Shown one piece after another: positions 36,606 to 50,241 of a stretch of 64,000 nucleotides of DNA. The DNA comes from Arabidopsis thaliana (taxonomy: Eukaryota; Streptophyta; Magnoliopsida; Brassicales; Brassicaceae). Numbering within the stretch: the stretch's first letter is position 1; every line of letters begins with the position of its first letter. The translations under genes were made by a program, and so were the position numbers. The notes under the pieces are model-generated. The model searched no databases. It saw only the letters and a list, made by a program, of their open reading frames with translations, and had not been told where the DNA came from. The stretch lies in contig NC_003071.7 of the NCBI RefSeq assembly GCF_000001735.4, positions 18,885,443 to 18,949,442 of the forward strand, read 5' to 3'.

Positions 36606-37652
36606 CGTTTAACAAATTTATTCAGGAATCAGAAACAGAGGAAGAGAGACTGCATCGGCAACGGCATTTCTATATCAGTAAAGCTTCTACAAACTCGCAC
36701 ACAAGTCACAAAACCATAATAATGTGACTTTTTACTTGTTTCGGGAAAAAAAACTATTAACGACATAAACTGAACCTGCTGGTTCAAAACTGTTCGCCGT
36801 TTTTCTATCTTAAAATAGAACTGCGTGCCAACTATTGACGTAAAGATGGCAAGCATATCAAGGCTGAAAGATGAAAACGACACGAGGTTGCACCGTAAAT
36901 AAAACAAGGGTAATTGTATGATTCTCTCTAATCTACTACTGCACTACAGAAGGTAAAACTAAAAGTCAAAATTTGTCTAATTTTAAATTCAAATTAATTA
37001 ATCAAGTAAAACAAACATAAGTCTAATTTGATTTCCAAATTTGTTTTTTTTTTTCTTTTTTTGATTTCCAAATTTGTTTATAGTAGTATCATTTTAGTAT
37101 TCTTATTACCCAATACGGAAACAAATATTTGAAATAAACATGGAAAAATTAAAAGTCATTCCATTTGGTTAACAAAAGGAACGTTTGGTAAATTCACACG
37201 TGTCTCATCGTCATTTGTGCAACTGACTTGTATAAGGAAGGGTACTTGTGGTAATAAAAGCGAAAACCGAGGGGTGGCCTCGTGAAACGCATTTTCCGTG
37301 TTCCAACTGTATCGAGGCGTGGGACCTACAATCAAAAATAAAATAAAATTAATGCCCCTTCCAAAAAAAAAAAGAAAGAGAAAAAAAAGAAAAAGGGAAG
37401 TAAGAAGCCAGCTAGGGTTTGACTGCGAGAAATTTCTGATCTGCGTGAATTTCTCAAAGAGAGGAATCGATCATCGATTCCGTGGATTTCGTTTCCCTCC
37501 CTTTTTATTTTTATTTTTCGAGAAGCCATCTCAAAGGATCTGAGTTTATACCGTTGCATCCCCCGCGACTTTCGTTTTCCGATTTCCCCCAAATTCGATG
37601 CAAATCTAAGAAGAGAGAGAAATAGAAAGGTGTGTGCGCTTCAACCGACTCA

Positions 37653-37689
<37 letters not shown>

Positions 37690-37861
37690 GCTATTTGAGG
37701 TTTTTTCCTTTGCCTCGGGGGCTCTCGCTGTCCGAATTCTTTTGTAGGGATTTATTGGGTAGGGTTTTTCCACTTTTTTTTTGTCTTCTTCTACTAGCTT
37801 CGTTGTGCATTGGGTTTAATTGTTTCCAGTGTAGTGACTGTCAGATTCTTCGACCAATTGC
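36606..37861. other. Upstream region and leader of BRM
   Basis: The left part is the upstream side of the minus-strand MESD-like gene. From about 37260 the sequence becomes a BRM leader candidate: a purine-rich tract at 37365-37400, AGGGTTTGA near 37416, and a (TC)n run at 37656-37686. No independent gene seen. Confidence 0.45.
37656..37686 (+). repeat. (TC)n microsatellite in the BRM leader
   Basis: About 15 TC units some 175 bases before the BRM start. CT-rich leaders are common in Arabidopsis. Confidence 0.85.
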
Positions 37862-37981
37862 ATGCAATCTGGAGGCAGTGGCGGAGGGCCCGCTCGGAAT
37901 CCGGCCATGGGTCCGGCTGGTCGGACTGCTTCCACGTCATCCGCTGCTTCTCCTTCTTCTTCCTCTTCATCTGTGCAGCAG

Positions 37982-38019
<38 letters not shown>

Positions 38020-41000
38020 GCTGGCGTCTAGGCAGGTAAAGGATTCTCAAGTCTCTGTTTGGTTCGTTATGACTTAGGAGGGATAAAATGCTTGTTTGTA
38101 GTGGCTAATGTTTGTCTGTTAAACTTGCGGCTATTCAATTTTAGTGGGACTTGACTGTTTATCAATTCTGTGTAAAAGGAAAGTAACCAATATCTTTAAA
38201 TTGAAGTTGTGTAATGGTAGCCACTTGGAGAACATGTTTTGTTCATTTCCACATATATATATAGTTGCTCTGAATTGTGGATTATTGTTCATTTGATTGT
38301 TACTAATTATTATCGTGCTTCTGATATGGCAGCAGCAGCAGCAGCACAGAAACTCAGATACAAACGAAAATATGTTTGCATATCAACCTGGTGGGGTTCA
38401 GGGAATGATGGGCGGTGGCAACTTTGCTTCGTCTCCGGGCTCTATGCAAATGCCTCAGCAGTCTAGAAATTTTTTTGAGTCTCCTCAGCAACAACAACAA
38501 CAACAACAACAGGGTTCTTCTACCCAAGAGGGCCAGCAAAATTTTAATCCAATGCAGCAAGCGTATATTCAGTTTGCTATGCAGGCTCAGCATCAAAAAG
38601 CACAGCAGCAAGCTAGGATGGGAATGGTGGGTTCATCAAGTGTGGGAAAGGATCAAGATGCACGAATGGGAATGTTGAATATGCAAGACTTGAATCCGTC
38701 TAGTCAGCCCCAGGCCTCATCATCGAAGCCATCGGGCGATCAGTTTGCTCGCGGTGAAAGGCAGACTGAATCAAGTTCTCAGCAAAGGAACGAAACAAAA
38801 TCTCATCCTCAGCAGCAGGTGGGTACCGGACAACTAATGCCTGGAAATATGATAAGGCCAATGCAAGCACCACAGGCTCAGCAGCTTGTCAATAACATGG
38901 GAAACAACCAACTCGCATTTGCACAACAGTGGCAGGCAATGCAGGCATGGGCGCGTGAGCGTAATATCGATCTCTCACATCCTGCCAACGCCAGCCAAAT
39001 GGCACACATCCTTCAGGCAAGAATGGCTGCTCAACAGAAAGCTGGTGAAGGCAATGTGGCCTCACAGTCACCATCTATTCCAATCTCTAGCCAGCCGGCT
39101 TCATCTTCGGTTGTTCCAGGTGAGAATTCACCACATGCCAACTCTGCTAGTGATATCTCTGGGCAGTCAGGATCAGCGAAGGCCAGACATGCATTATCTA
39201 CTGGCTCATTTGCCTCGACTTCCAGTCCCAGAATGGTCAATCCTGCTATGAATCCCTTCTCCGGCCAAGGGAGAGAGAATCCAATGTATCCTCGACATTT
39301 AGTTCAGCCTACAAATGGGATGCCCTCAGGAAATCCCCTGCAGACTTCTGCAAATGAGACTCCTGTTTTGGATCAGAATGCATCTACAAAAAAAAGTTTA
39401 GGTCCTGCTGAACATTTGCAAATGCAGCAGCCTAGGCAACTGAATACACCGACTCCAAATTTAGTAGCGCCATCTGATACTGGTCCACTCAGTAACTCGT
39501 CCCTTCAGAGTGGACAGGGGACCCAACAAGCACAGCAGCGATCAGGATTTACCAAACAGCAACTCCATGTTCTCAAAGCCCAGATACTGGCATTTAGGCG
39601 TTTGAAGGTTTTCAGCTCTGACTTTTTCCTTATGTCTTCATTTTTATTGTATGTTTTGCTGGAGATGTATGCCTATAAATAACGTGTCTGCAAGCCAGGT
39701 TGAATGTTTTTAATTGCTTTTTTTTGACAGAAAGGGGAAGGTTCTTTGCCTCCGGAGCTTCTTCAAGCTATTTCTCCACCACCGCTTGAACTACAGACGC
39801 AGAGGCAAATATCTCCTGCCATAGGGAAAGTTCAGGATAGATCTTCAGACAAAACTGGAGAAGACCAAGCAAGGTCGCTAGAGTGTGGCAAGGAGTCTCA
39901 GGCTGCTGCTTCTTCAAATGGACCAATTTTTTCTAAAGAGGAAGATAATGTTGGAGATACAGAAGTAGCTTTGACGACAGGCCACAGCCAATTATTTCAA
40001 AACCTGGGAAAAGAAGCTACTTCTACTGACGTGGCTACGAAAGAGGAGCAACAGACTGATGTATTCCCTGTTAAGTCAGACCAAGGAGCAGATTCTAGTA
40101 CTCAAAAGAATCCTAGAAGTGATTCTACAGCTGATAAGGGAAAGGCTGTTGCATCTGATGGAAGCCAATCTAAGGTTCCTCCACAAGCAAACTCTCCCCA
40201 GCCGCCCAAGGATACAGCCTCTGCCAGGAAATATTATGGACCGTTGTTTGATTTTCCCTTTTTCACTCGAAAACTTGACTCTTATGGGTCTGCAACAGCC
40301 AATGCCAATAACAATCTCACATTAGCATATGATATTAAAGATCTGATTTGTGAAGAAGGTGCAGAGTTCCTTAGTAAGAAAAGAACAGACAGTTTGAAGA
40401 AGATAAATGGTCTGCTAGCAAAAAATTTAGAAAGGAAAAGGATTAGGCCTGATCTTGTTTTACGGCTTCAAATTGAAGAGAAAAAGCTTAGGCTATCTGA
40501 TCTTCAGTCTCGTGTTAGAGAGGAAGTAGATCGACAACAACAGGAGATAATGTCCATGCCGGATAGGCCGTACCGCAAATTTGTGAGGTTATGCGAACGG
40601 CAACGCCTAGAAATGAATAGACAAGTACTGGCCAATCAGAAAGCTGTCAGAGAGAAGCAGCTGAAAACCATTTTTCAGTGGCGTAAGAAACTCCTTGAGG
40701 CTCATTGGGCTATACGTGATGCACGCACTGCTCGTAACAGGGGAGTGGCCAAATACCATGAAAAGATGTTGAGAGAGTTTTCAAAGAGAAAAGATGATGG
40801 CCGCAACAAAAGGATGGAGGCCTTGAAGAATAATGATGTAGAAAGATACAGGGAGATGTTGCTGGAACAGCAAACTAATATGCCTGGTGATGCTGCTGAA
40901 AGATATGCTGTTCTCTCTTCATTTTTGACCCAAACCGAAGATTATCTTCATAAACTTGGAGGTAAGATTACTGCCACAAAAAATCAACAGGAAGTGGAGG

Positions 41001-44000
41001 AGGCAGCAAATGCTGCAGCAGTAGCAGCGAGATTGCAGGTATACATACTGCTTTCTCTACTCCACAGCGAATATCCATTACACTCTGTAGATAATTCTTC
41101 AAACTTTAACTTAAATGTTGACTTTTGCGTGTTTCAGAAAATAGAACTTTTTCTTTTCAAAGGTATAGTGGATATATAGTACCTTACCTGTTTCCGTTTT
41201 TGACGCAGGGGTTGTCAGAAGAAGAGGTCAGGGCAGCAGCTACTTGTGCTCGAGAAGAAGTTGTGATCAGAAATAGATTTACGGAAATGAATGCGCCAAA
41301 AGAAAATTCATCTGTCAACAAGTAAGGGCATTAGTCACACAAAAAATGATTAAAATAGGGAATTAGCAAAGTACTAGTTGTAACTCATAATTACCAATGC
41401 AGCTGAATACTTAAAAAGTATGTGCTTATCTGTAAAATGCTGATAATCCTGCACATCCATATGTGAGAGAATTCTACAGATCACAAGATTAGGAATAGGC
41501 GCCGTGGGTGATGTCTAACTCTGTTATGTCCAACTCTAGGTACTATACTCTGGCTCATGCTGTAAATGAAGTGGTTGTAAGACAACCTTCAATGCTTCAG
41601 GCTGGAACTTTGCGTGATTACCAGCTGGTATCTCCTCCATCTATACTCTATGTTGTTGCTTTTTTCTCACTGTCATGCCACGTTTTGATGGTTTCTAAGG
41701 TTTTTTGCTCTGTGCCAATCAGGTTGGATTACAATGGATGCTATCGTTGTATAATAACAAATTAAACGGGATCTTGGCTGATGAGATGGGTCTTGGAAAA
41801 ACTGTTCAGGTTAAATCTGTTCCCGATTTGCAGGGATTCCTGGATTTACTTTTCTTTCGCCTTTGGTGACCAATAAATTATTATATTGTCCTATCATAAT
41901 ATACTAATTGTTTTGTACAGGTAATGGCACTGATTGCTTACCTTATGGAGTTTAAAGGGAATTATGGACCGCATCTCATCATCGTTCCCAATGCTGTTCT
42001 GGTGAATTGGAAGGTTTGTGTTTCTGATAGACTCTCTTATGATTTTCCACAGAATCAATGCTTAGAACCAAGGGAGTATTTGAGACCCCAAGTCTCCCAA
42101 CTCATAATTATCTCACTCAGTTCCGCGAGAACCCACAAGCCTCTTATATCCATTATCTAAGCTTAACTTTGACTCTAGCTAACTAGCTGTTAGTTGCGCT
42201 GACATGGCCATATCCTGTTGATGAACTCTTCTGTGTTCTTTAGAATACGTATAAGTTTTTTTGCTATCTTTCGTTGACTTCTCTCTGGTACCTGATTAAA
42301 GTCCAATGGGTTTTCTTCTGCAGAGTGAACTCCATACTTGGCTGCCATCTGTTTCATGCATATATTATGTTGGTACAAAGGATCAACGTTCAAAATTGTT
42401 CTCTCAGGTAAAATTTGAAAAAGTTTCTTTTGCTCCAGATGTTTTGAAGACGTTAATTGATACATCCCCTGTTCTCTTTAACAGGAGGTTTGCGCCATGA
42501 AGTTCAATGTCCTCGTTACGACTTATGAGTTCATTATGTATGATCGATCAAAACTCTCAAAAGTTGACTGGAAATATATTATAATTGATGAAGCACAACG
42601 GATGAAGGACAGAGAATCTGTTTTGGCCCGAGATCTTGACCGGTATCGCTGCCAGAGGAGATTACTTCTCACTGGAACACCTTTGCAGGTTGGTAATAGC
42701 TGTATAGCTACTTGGGCATAAATCAGGACATATAACAAATGGAAACCAAGATTGTATAAGCTGTTTACATTATTTGACTATTCTTATCCTGCTTTTATTA
42801 AATCTTGCAGAACGATCTGAAAGAGCTTTGGTCACTATTGAACCTTCTCCTTCCTGATGTCTTTGACAATCGAAAAGCATTTCATGATTGGTTTGCGCAA
42901 CCCTTTCAAAAAGAAGGTCCTGCGCATAATATAGAAGATGACTGGCTGGAGACTGAAAAAAAGGTCATAGTCATTCACAGACTTCATCAAATTTTAGAGC
43001 CATTCATGCTCAGACGCCGTGTTGAGGATGTGGAAGGGTCACTTCCTGCTAAGGTAGGATCTATCTTATATTTTTGCTGTTATTTTCCGTCTAGATATTT
43101 CCTCTGATTATGCTTTTGGGTTGCAGGTTTCTGTAGTCTTACGATGTAGAATGTCTGCTATTCAGAGTGCCGTTTATGATTGGATTAAAGCGACTGGAAC
43201 TCTTAGAGTTGATCCAGACGATGAAAAACTTAGGGCTCAAAAGAATCCGATATACCAAGCCAAGATATATAGAACTTTAAATAATAGGTGCATGGAGTTG
43301 AGGAAAGCCTGCAATCATCCTTTGCTCAATTATCCATATTTCAATGACTTTTCCAAAGATTTCCTCGTAAGGTCATGTGGAAAATTGTGGATTCTGGACA
43401 GGATCCTTATAAAGCTACAGAGGACAGGCCATCGTGTATTGCTCTTCAGTACAATGACTAAACTTCTTGATATCTTGGAAGAGTATCTACAATGGAGAAG
43501 GCTTGTATACAGAAGAATTGATGGGACTACCAGCCTAGAAGATCGGGAATCAGCTATTGTGGACTTCAATGATCCTGATACGGATTGCTTTATCTTCTTG
43601 CTTAGTATACGTGCAGCTGGACGGGGTCTCAACCTTCAGACTGCTGACACAGTTGTTATATATGATCCTGATCCAAATCCCAAGAATGAGGAACAAGCAG
43701 TTGCCAGAGCCCATCGTATAGGGCAGACAAGGGAAGTAAAAGTGATTTATATGGAGGCAGTTGTTGAAAAACTCTCCAGCCATCAAAAGGAGGACGAGCT
43801 TAGAAGTGGTGGTTCAGTAGACCTAGAGGATGACATGGCTGGGAAGGACCGATATATAGGATCTATAGAGGGTCTCATAAGGAATAATATTCAACAGTAT
43901 AAGATTGACATGGCTGATGAGGTCATTAATGCTGGTCGTTTTGACCAAAGGACAACTCATGAAGAGCGACGAATGACATTGGAGACTTTATTGCATGACG

Positions 44001-46327
44001 AAGAGAGATATCAAGAAACTGTCCATGATGTACCTTCTCTGCATGAGGTGAACAGAATGATTGCCAGAAGCGAGGAGGAAGTTGAGTTATTTGATCAGAT
44101 GGATGAAGAATTTGACTGGACGGAGGAGATGACTAATCATGAGCAGGTGCCTAAGTGGCTTCGAGCTAGTACCAGAGAGGTGAATGCTACTGTTGCTGAT
44201 TTGTCTAAGAAACCGTCAAAGAACATGTTGTCTAGCAGTAACCTGATTGTACAACCTGGTGGACCTGGAGGTGAGAGAAAAAGGGGCCGGCCCAAGAGCA
44301 AAAAGATTAACTACAAGGAAATTGAAGATGACATTGCAGGTTACTCTGAGGAAAGCTCTGAGGAAAGGAACATTGATTCTGGGAATGAAGAAGAGGGAGA
44401 TATTCGACAATTTGATGATGATGAACTTACTGGCGCTCTTGGAGATCATCAAACCAACAAGGGAGAATTTGATGGAGAGAACCCCGTCTGTGGTTATGAT
44501 TATCCTCCGGGTTCTGGTAGTTATAAAAAAAATCCTCCTCGTGATGATGCTGGTTCGTCAGGATCTTCTCCAGAGAGCCATAGATCGAAAGAAATGGCAT
44601 CTCCTGTTTCTTCACAAAAGTTTGGCTCTTTGTCTGCATTGGACACTAGGCCAGGTTCTGTCTCTAAAAGACTGGTAGGTACCTGATGTCCTGATCTATC
44701 TTGAATGTCTATCTTCTTCTCTGTTGTTTGTGTAATGTTTGCTTTTTCCGTTATGTTGAACAGCTGGATGACCTAGAAGAGGGGGAAATAGCAGCATCAG
44801 GGGATTCTCACATAGATCTCCAACGATCAGGAAGTTGGGCCCATGACCGTGATGAAGGGGATGAAGAACAGGTTCTGCAACCTACGATAAAACGGAAACG
44901 GAGTATTCGTCTAAGACCCCGTCAGACGGCAGAAAGAGTTGACGGTAGTGAGATGCCTGCAGCTCAGCCATTGCAAGTGGATCGTAGCTACCGATCAAAG
45001 TTAAGGACAGTTGTTGACTCGCATAGTTCAAGACAAGATCAGAGTGATTCGTCCTCGAGACTAAGGAGTGTACCTGCAAAGAAGGTAGCTAGTACTTCCA
45101 AACTCCATGTCTCATCACCAAAATCTGGTAGATTGAATGCTACACAGCTTACCGTGGAGGATAACGCTGAAGCTTCCAGAGAAACATGGGATGGAACTAG
45201 TCCTATTAGCTCTTCAAATGCTGGTGCAAGAATGTCCCACATCATACAGAAACGGGTATGTTCTGTTAAATGGAATTTACTTCATTGTAACATTCGGTTG
45301 ATATTTTTTGGTGCATCTATTTTGTTTCGTTAGTCTGAACTATTTTGGTCCTGGACTTTGCAGTGCAAAATCGTGATTAGCAAGCTCCAGAGGAGAATCG
45401 ACAAGGAAGGTCAGCAGATTGTACCTATGCTGACAAATTTGTGGAAGAGAATTCAGAATGGTTATGCAGCTGGAGGTGTAAATAACCTTTTGGAACTACG
45501 AGAGATAGACCACCGGGTAGAAAGACTAGAGTATGCAGGAGTTATGGAACTCGCATCTGACGTGCAGTTAATGCTAAGGGGAGCAATGCAATTCTATGGG
45601 TTTTCACATGAGGTTTGATTTTTGCATTGTAAATAAAAATGAATTCCTTTTGCTGTTTGATTGAAAAGCCAATTGGATTTAAAGGTGATCAAAATTTTCG
45701 CAGGTGAGATCTGAAGCAAAGAAGGTTCACAATCTGTTCTTTGATCTATTAAAGATGTCTTTCCCAGACACAGATTTCCGGGAAGCAAGGAATGCTCTTT
45801 CCTTTTCTGGCTCAGCCCCAACTTTGGTGTCTACACCAACCCCAAGAGGAGCAGGAATTAGCCAAGGCAAGAGGCAAAAGTTAGTAAACGAGCCGGAAAC
45901 CGAGCCAAGCTCTCCTCAGAGATCTCAACAACGTGAGAACTCAAGGATCAGAGTACAGATACCGCAGAAAGAAACAAAGCTTGGGGGGACAACAAGCCAC
46001 ACTGATGAATCCCCAATATTAGCTCATCCAGGGGAATTAGTAATCTGCAAGAAAAAGAGGAAAGACCGAGAGAAGTCTGGTCCGAAAACCCGAACTGGTG
46101 GCTCCAGCAGCCCAGTTTCACCACCTCCAGCAATGATTGGTCGTGGTCTTAGAAGTCCTGTGTCTGGTGGAGTTCCAAGGGAAACAAGGCTAGCACAACA
46201 GCAGCGGTGGCCAAACCAACCCACTCATCCAAACAACAGCGGTGCGGCCGGTGATTCTGTGGGATGGGCAAATCCGGTGAAGAGGTTAAGGACAGATTCT
46301 GGTAAAAGACGGCCTAGCCATTTATAG
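37862..46327 (+). CDS. BRM: SWI/SNF chromatin-remodelling ATPase BRAHMA
   Basis: Fourteen exons: 37862-38035, 38333-39607, 39731-41038, 41209-41321, 41540-41627, 41723-41809, 41921-42013, 42324-42407, 42485-42688, 42811-43053, 43127-44674, 44764-45255, 45364-45612 and 45704-46327. They give 2193 aa, the length of Arabidopsis BRM (AT2G46020). The N-terminus is glutamine-rich. A QLQ domain ([20 protein letters not shown]) spans the exon 2/3 junction. An HSA-like region ([20 protein letters not shown]) follows, then the Snf2 ATPase: DEMGLGKT with K1012, DEAQ at 1109-1112, and helicase C ending in ARAHRIGQ (~1419). An AT-hook (KRGRPKSK, ~1607) and a C-terminal bromodomain (~1904-2010) complete it. 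It is the catalytic ATPase of plant BAF-type complexes in the nucleus. The second exon opens inside a CAG run, giving several possible acceptors. Confidence 0.98.
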
Positions 46328-46800
46328 AGGGACCCTTGTTGGTTCCTGAGAGGATTAAGGCTCTTTTGCTTATATTCAATGTGAAAGCAATTTAGCAGTG
46401 AATCTGTGACCTTAGTAATCAAATAATTCTGTAGGTCTATGATTCCTTTTCTTGTTTATGTTGCTCTTTAGATCGTAATACCGAAATTTTATAGTAAACT
46501 TTTAGAGGAATGTCCTTTTGTCTGCAATATGCATCTTCCGATATGTTCATGTATAAAAAAACAAAAATTGGAGGATAAGACAAACAAAATGAGATATGGA
46601 TTAATGTTTCATTGGTGTGAGATGGCAAATTGTTACATTTTATCTACTGTTTAAAAAAAAGAGATTTCAATAGTCCTAAAGAATGATAAGTCTTTACAAA
46701 TTTACAGAGGAAAGCTTCTCTCCTCTTTGCAATGAGCATTACTGGTTTAAAGTTGAAGATGGAGTAATGAAAGTGCAAAGAAAGATTGATTTGTAAACAG
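46328..46800. other. Convergent 3' spacer of BRM and UBC6
   Basis: 473 bases between stop codons containing both 3' UTRs. No other gene seen. Confidence 0.5.
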
Positions 46801-47979
46801 TCATGGATCGGCTTTCCCAACGATTTCGTCGTCGTCATCATCATCAGAGTCCGAACCATCTTCGCTCATGCTATCATCATCATCATCATCACTTAAAATC
46901 TCCTCTGGTTTTGCATATTTCTCACAATATTCTTCAAAGGTGAAAGATTGTGAAGTGTCAATATTATAGGTTAAAAAGAGAATAAGCAAGATGGGAAGAA
47001 GAGAGTGAGTTTACCTTTCACTTTGAGCTCATAGGCTGCACGGTCTCGCATCAACAGAGAAGCGGCTTCTCCATTAAATGGATCTGATGGGTTTGGATAT
47101 AGAAGCAGTTGCGGAAGGAAGGATTCGAACACATTTATAAGATCTGCAAAACAAGCACAACTTCAATATGGATGCAATCAGGCACTCAAAACAAGTGAAA
47201 AAATTAGTATAATACCAAACATTGGGCTCCAAGTCTGGTTTATAACATCTAAGCAAACAGCACCAGAACTGCCACAAACGCAAAACCGAGTATAAGAGTA
47301 CGCAAAACAACACTAAACAATGTCGACATATGCAGCTCATGTAATGCAGTGAAAAAGGGAAAATGTGGAATGTTGTCACTTACGATTCATCGACATTAGG
47401 GTGATAAATCTTGTTGACAAATCCAACAGATGGAGATTTGTATGGATAAGCTTCGGGAAGTTCCACTTTTATCTTCCATACACCCCCCTGATAAAGACCT
47501 TACCACAACAAAATAGACACTTAAACTTTCTGTTTTCTATCAAAGATTCATCATTTGCTTCTATGAACAATCCAAATTCAATCTAGTTCCTATCATTGAT
47601 GAATCTGAAGTTGAGTTTGAAGAAGAAATCAAACAAAGACTCGTTTTTAGATTCATTAAGGCATTTCAACAAGTAGCTTATAAGCAAGCAAAAAAAAAAA
47701 AAGAAGAAGGCAAAGAGAGAATTACTGTCAGTGGGTCCATGGAATGTGACATAGAACATTTGCAAATCGTCGTTGACAGTATCCACCTTGTAATCACTCA
47801 TCATCCTATTTAATCCAAATTCATCATTAAGAAGAAGAAGAAGAAGAAGAAATTTCATCAACAGATCAAAAAAGAAGAAAAACCCCAGAGAATAAATCTA
47901 GAGATATAATTCAATCAATTGGAAAATGAACCCACAGTTTCATCATATCCATCTCTCGACGTTTGCTCGGCGACGCCAT
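46801..47979 (-). CDS. UBC6: E2 ubiquitin-conjugating enzyme UBC6
   Basis: Six exons: 47979-47936, 47805-47726, 47498-47384, 47268-47216, 47143-47015 and 46931-46801. They give 183 aa, the length I recall for UBC6 (AT2G46030). The UBC fold runs from [15 protein letters not shown] to about residue 150. It contains [16 protein letters not shown], with the catalytic cysteine at residue 85, followed by INQTWSP. The C-terminal tail is strongly acidic ([16 protein letters not shown]), marking the UBC4/5/6 subgroup. It accepts ubiquitin from E1 and passes it to E3 ligases. A short LINE fragment lies about 210 bp upstream of the start, in the promoter. The sequence ends IVGKADP. Confidence 0.96.
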
Positions 47980-50241
47980 GGCAGATTTCTCCTTTCCTCT
48001 TCTTCTTCTTCTTCTTCTATTAAGAATCTGGTTTTAGAGAGAGAGAGAGAGAAAGATTCCAAAATGAAAGAAAAAATATGATATTATAAGAAAAGATCAA
48101 TGAAATGGACATTTGCCTTACTTTCATTTATCCCTCAAAATTCCATTTTTACCCTTTTGCCTTTGTCTTTCATTCATTGCTTTATCTTTTTTTTTTTTTT
48201 TTCTCCAATATAATGATATATTGATGAATATTGTTTGAGATACAGAACCTTTACAAAAAGACCAATTAAGGTTACAAGAATAGTCGTGCAAACAACCATT
48301 CCCCAAAAGGACCGAAGATTGACAATGGTCAAACAAACCAAAACAAAGAAACAAGGCCTAGGAAGAGATTCTCTCACCCTCAAATAGTTGATGGAGCCAC
48401 CAAGGATGTCCAACCGCCGCATAAGATTGAAACCTATCTCCTTTAACAACACTCTGAGCAATAAGAAAAGCTCCCCTGTTAAAACCGACCTTTTCCTCCG
48501 AAACCTTCCAATCTCCAATCTTCTCCAAAAAATGAGTTCATTCATTGCTTTATCTTTATCTTTTCTTTTTGTTAATCCTTTAATCTACTTTCCATATACT
48601 GTAGTTACTTTTTTAAAAATCAAAATGGACATATATTATATTTTTCAATATAAGTCTATGTGAAAGAACATTTAGTTAATATTGACTAATATATTTCATT
48701 TTCTTCTTTTGTTGTTGTTGTTGTCGTCATAAATATTCCATTTTCAAATCCAAACATGAACACACTACGATAAAATATAAAAATGGACATCGATGATTTA
48801 TTACAATAAAACAACGGATGATATTGTAAGGAAAATGATGGTGGGGTTGGGACTTATCCTACAATTATCATTTCTCAATAGTATTTTATAACCAAAAGAA
48901 TGAATGATTTTAAGAGAAACGTGAGCCATAAACTTACGGGAGTTACGACTATAGTAGACGTGAGGACAACAAATTACATGTCTTTTTTTTAAATGAAAAA
49001 TGAGTAACGTGTCCACATGCATTAACCCTATCCAATCTCTTAACATACACGGTTTAGCTTTATAGAATAATACCATTACTAATTTCAGTAGATAAAAATT
49101 TAGTTGCGACAAATAAAATAATGATCAGTAATTTAAAGAAAATTGGAGGGAAAAAGGTTTTAAAGAGTAATTAGGCATGAAATATCGTTTAAGCAAAAAA
49201 AAAAAAAAAAACGATAAAGAAAGAAAAGAAGAGAATATTAGCTCACGCGCCCTTGGACTCCAAATTATTGGATTCAGTTGATTTTAGGCCAATTTCCGTA
49301 GGGGTTAGACTGCGAAAAACGGGCGCTTTTAACAACGCGATTTACATGCGCGTGGGATAACTATGATGATCTGGATTTTTCATGGGTTCCTTTATGGGCC
49401 GAAGAGTGAATCATTGGCCCAAAACATCATGACAATTTTTAGTCCTTTTTCCAATATCTGACCCAACAAATCTTATCATAGTTTTGTTGGTTTAAATACA
49501 ATTGTATTCTCTCTAAACTACAATATGAACTAATTAGTATCTCTGAATTTAATTGTTTAACTTAATTTTTAAAAAATAAGAATTCCTGAAGAAAATCACA
49601 TTGTACAATGTAACTAAATTAATTTTTATTTCTTCAAAATCCTTAACACTATTATTTCAAAAGAAAATATCATTTATTTGATACAGAAAATGGTTTATGC
49701 TTCTCTAAGTAAAAATAGCAAATCATTTAGTAGTGTTATATAACCTCCCAATAAGCTACCAATCTTTGAATTTATGATTAACTTTGCTCGTGTAAAGGTT
49801 TAAATTTATCTTGTGATGAGGGGGTTATAGTCGAAATCATGAAACTGAGAACTCGATTAATAACAAGAGAGATTTACTCATTTCTTCATTTTCCTTGGAA
49901 AAAAACAGAAAAAAAAACATATAGCAATTACATTTTGCCTCTGTTGTATTCACCAAACTAATCCAAATTTCTCTCACTGTACTGATAGAAATCATCTCTC
50001 TGATTCACCAGTTTCCGCAAAGCATTTCAAGCAATGCCAACAAAAAGGAATCCTACTGTAGGATCATCAAGGAAGAGATGCAAGTATTTACCTCAAAACT
50101 AAAACCAGAATTTGCTAAGAAGATGCTATTATGAAGCCTTTTCCCCACAGAGTCTAAAGCAGTTTCAATGGCAATAGAAGCCCCAAAAACGAAGAAAACT
50201 AAAAGAGCTGCTCCTACTTGAATCTCAACCGGGTGATAGCT
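47980..50241. other. UBC6 upstream region to the 3' flank of the ARID gene
   Basis: A (CTT)n-rich stretch lies at 47995-48018, where the UBC6 leader should be. The LINE fragment occupies 48190-48536. A run of about 17 A is at 49197-49213. GGGCC/GGCCC motifs occur near 49395 and 49416. The last few hundred bases should be the 3' UTR of the ARID gene. No further gene seen. Confidence 0.45.
48169..48557 (-). mobile_element. 5'-truncated LINE retrotransposon with poly(A) and 21-bp TSD
   Basis: The same 21 bases (TTCATTCATTGC followed by TTTATCTTT) occur at 48169-48189 and 48537-48557. They enclose a 347-bp insert that begins, on the plus strand, with a T run (48190-48202), i.e. a poly(A) tail on the minus strand. 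This target-site duplication plus tail is the mark of target-primed reverse transcription. On the minus strand 48534-48358 reads as a 58-residue peptide ending in a stop. Its motifs (NRGAFLIAQSV, FQSYAAVGHPWWLHQLFEGE) resemble the C-terminus of the RNase H-like domain of plant LINE proteins. The 5' part is missing, as is usual. The insertion lies in the UBC6 promoter. Confidence 0.78.

Noticed and set aside
48388..48663. Plus-strand ORF overlapping the LINE fragment
   Set aside because: It crosses the right target-site duplication and is a shadow of the minus-strand insert.
49197..49213. Poly(A) run as the tail of a SINE
   Set aside because: No flanking direct repeat and no A/B-box promoter sequence upstream.
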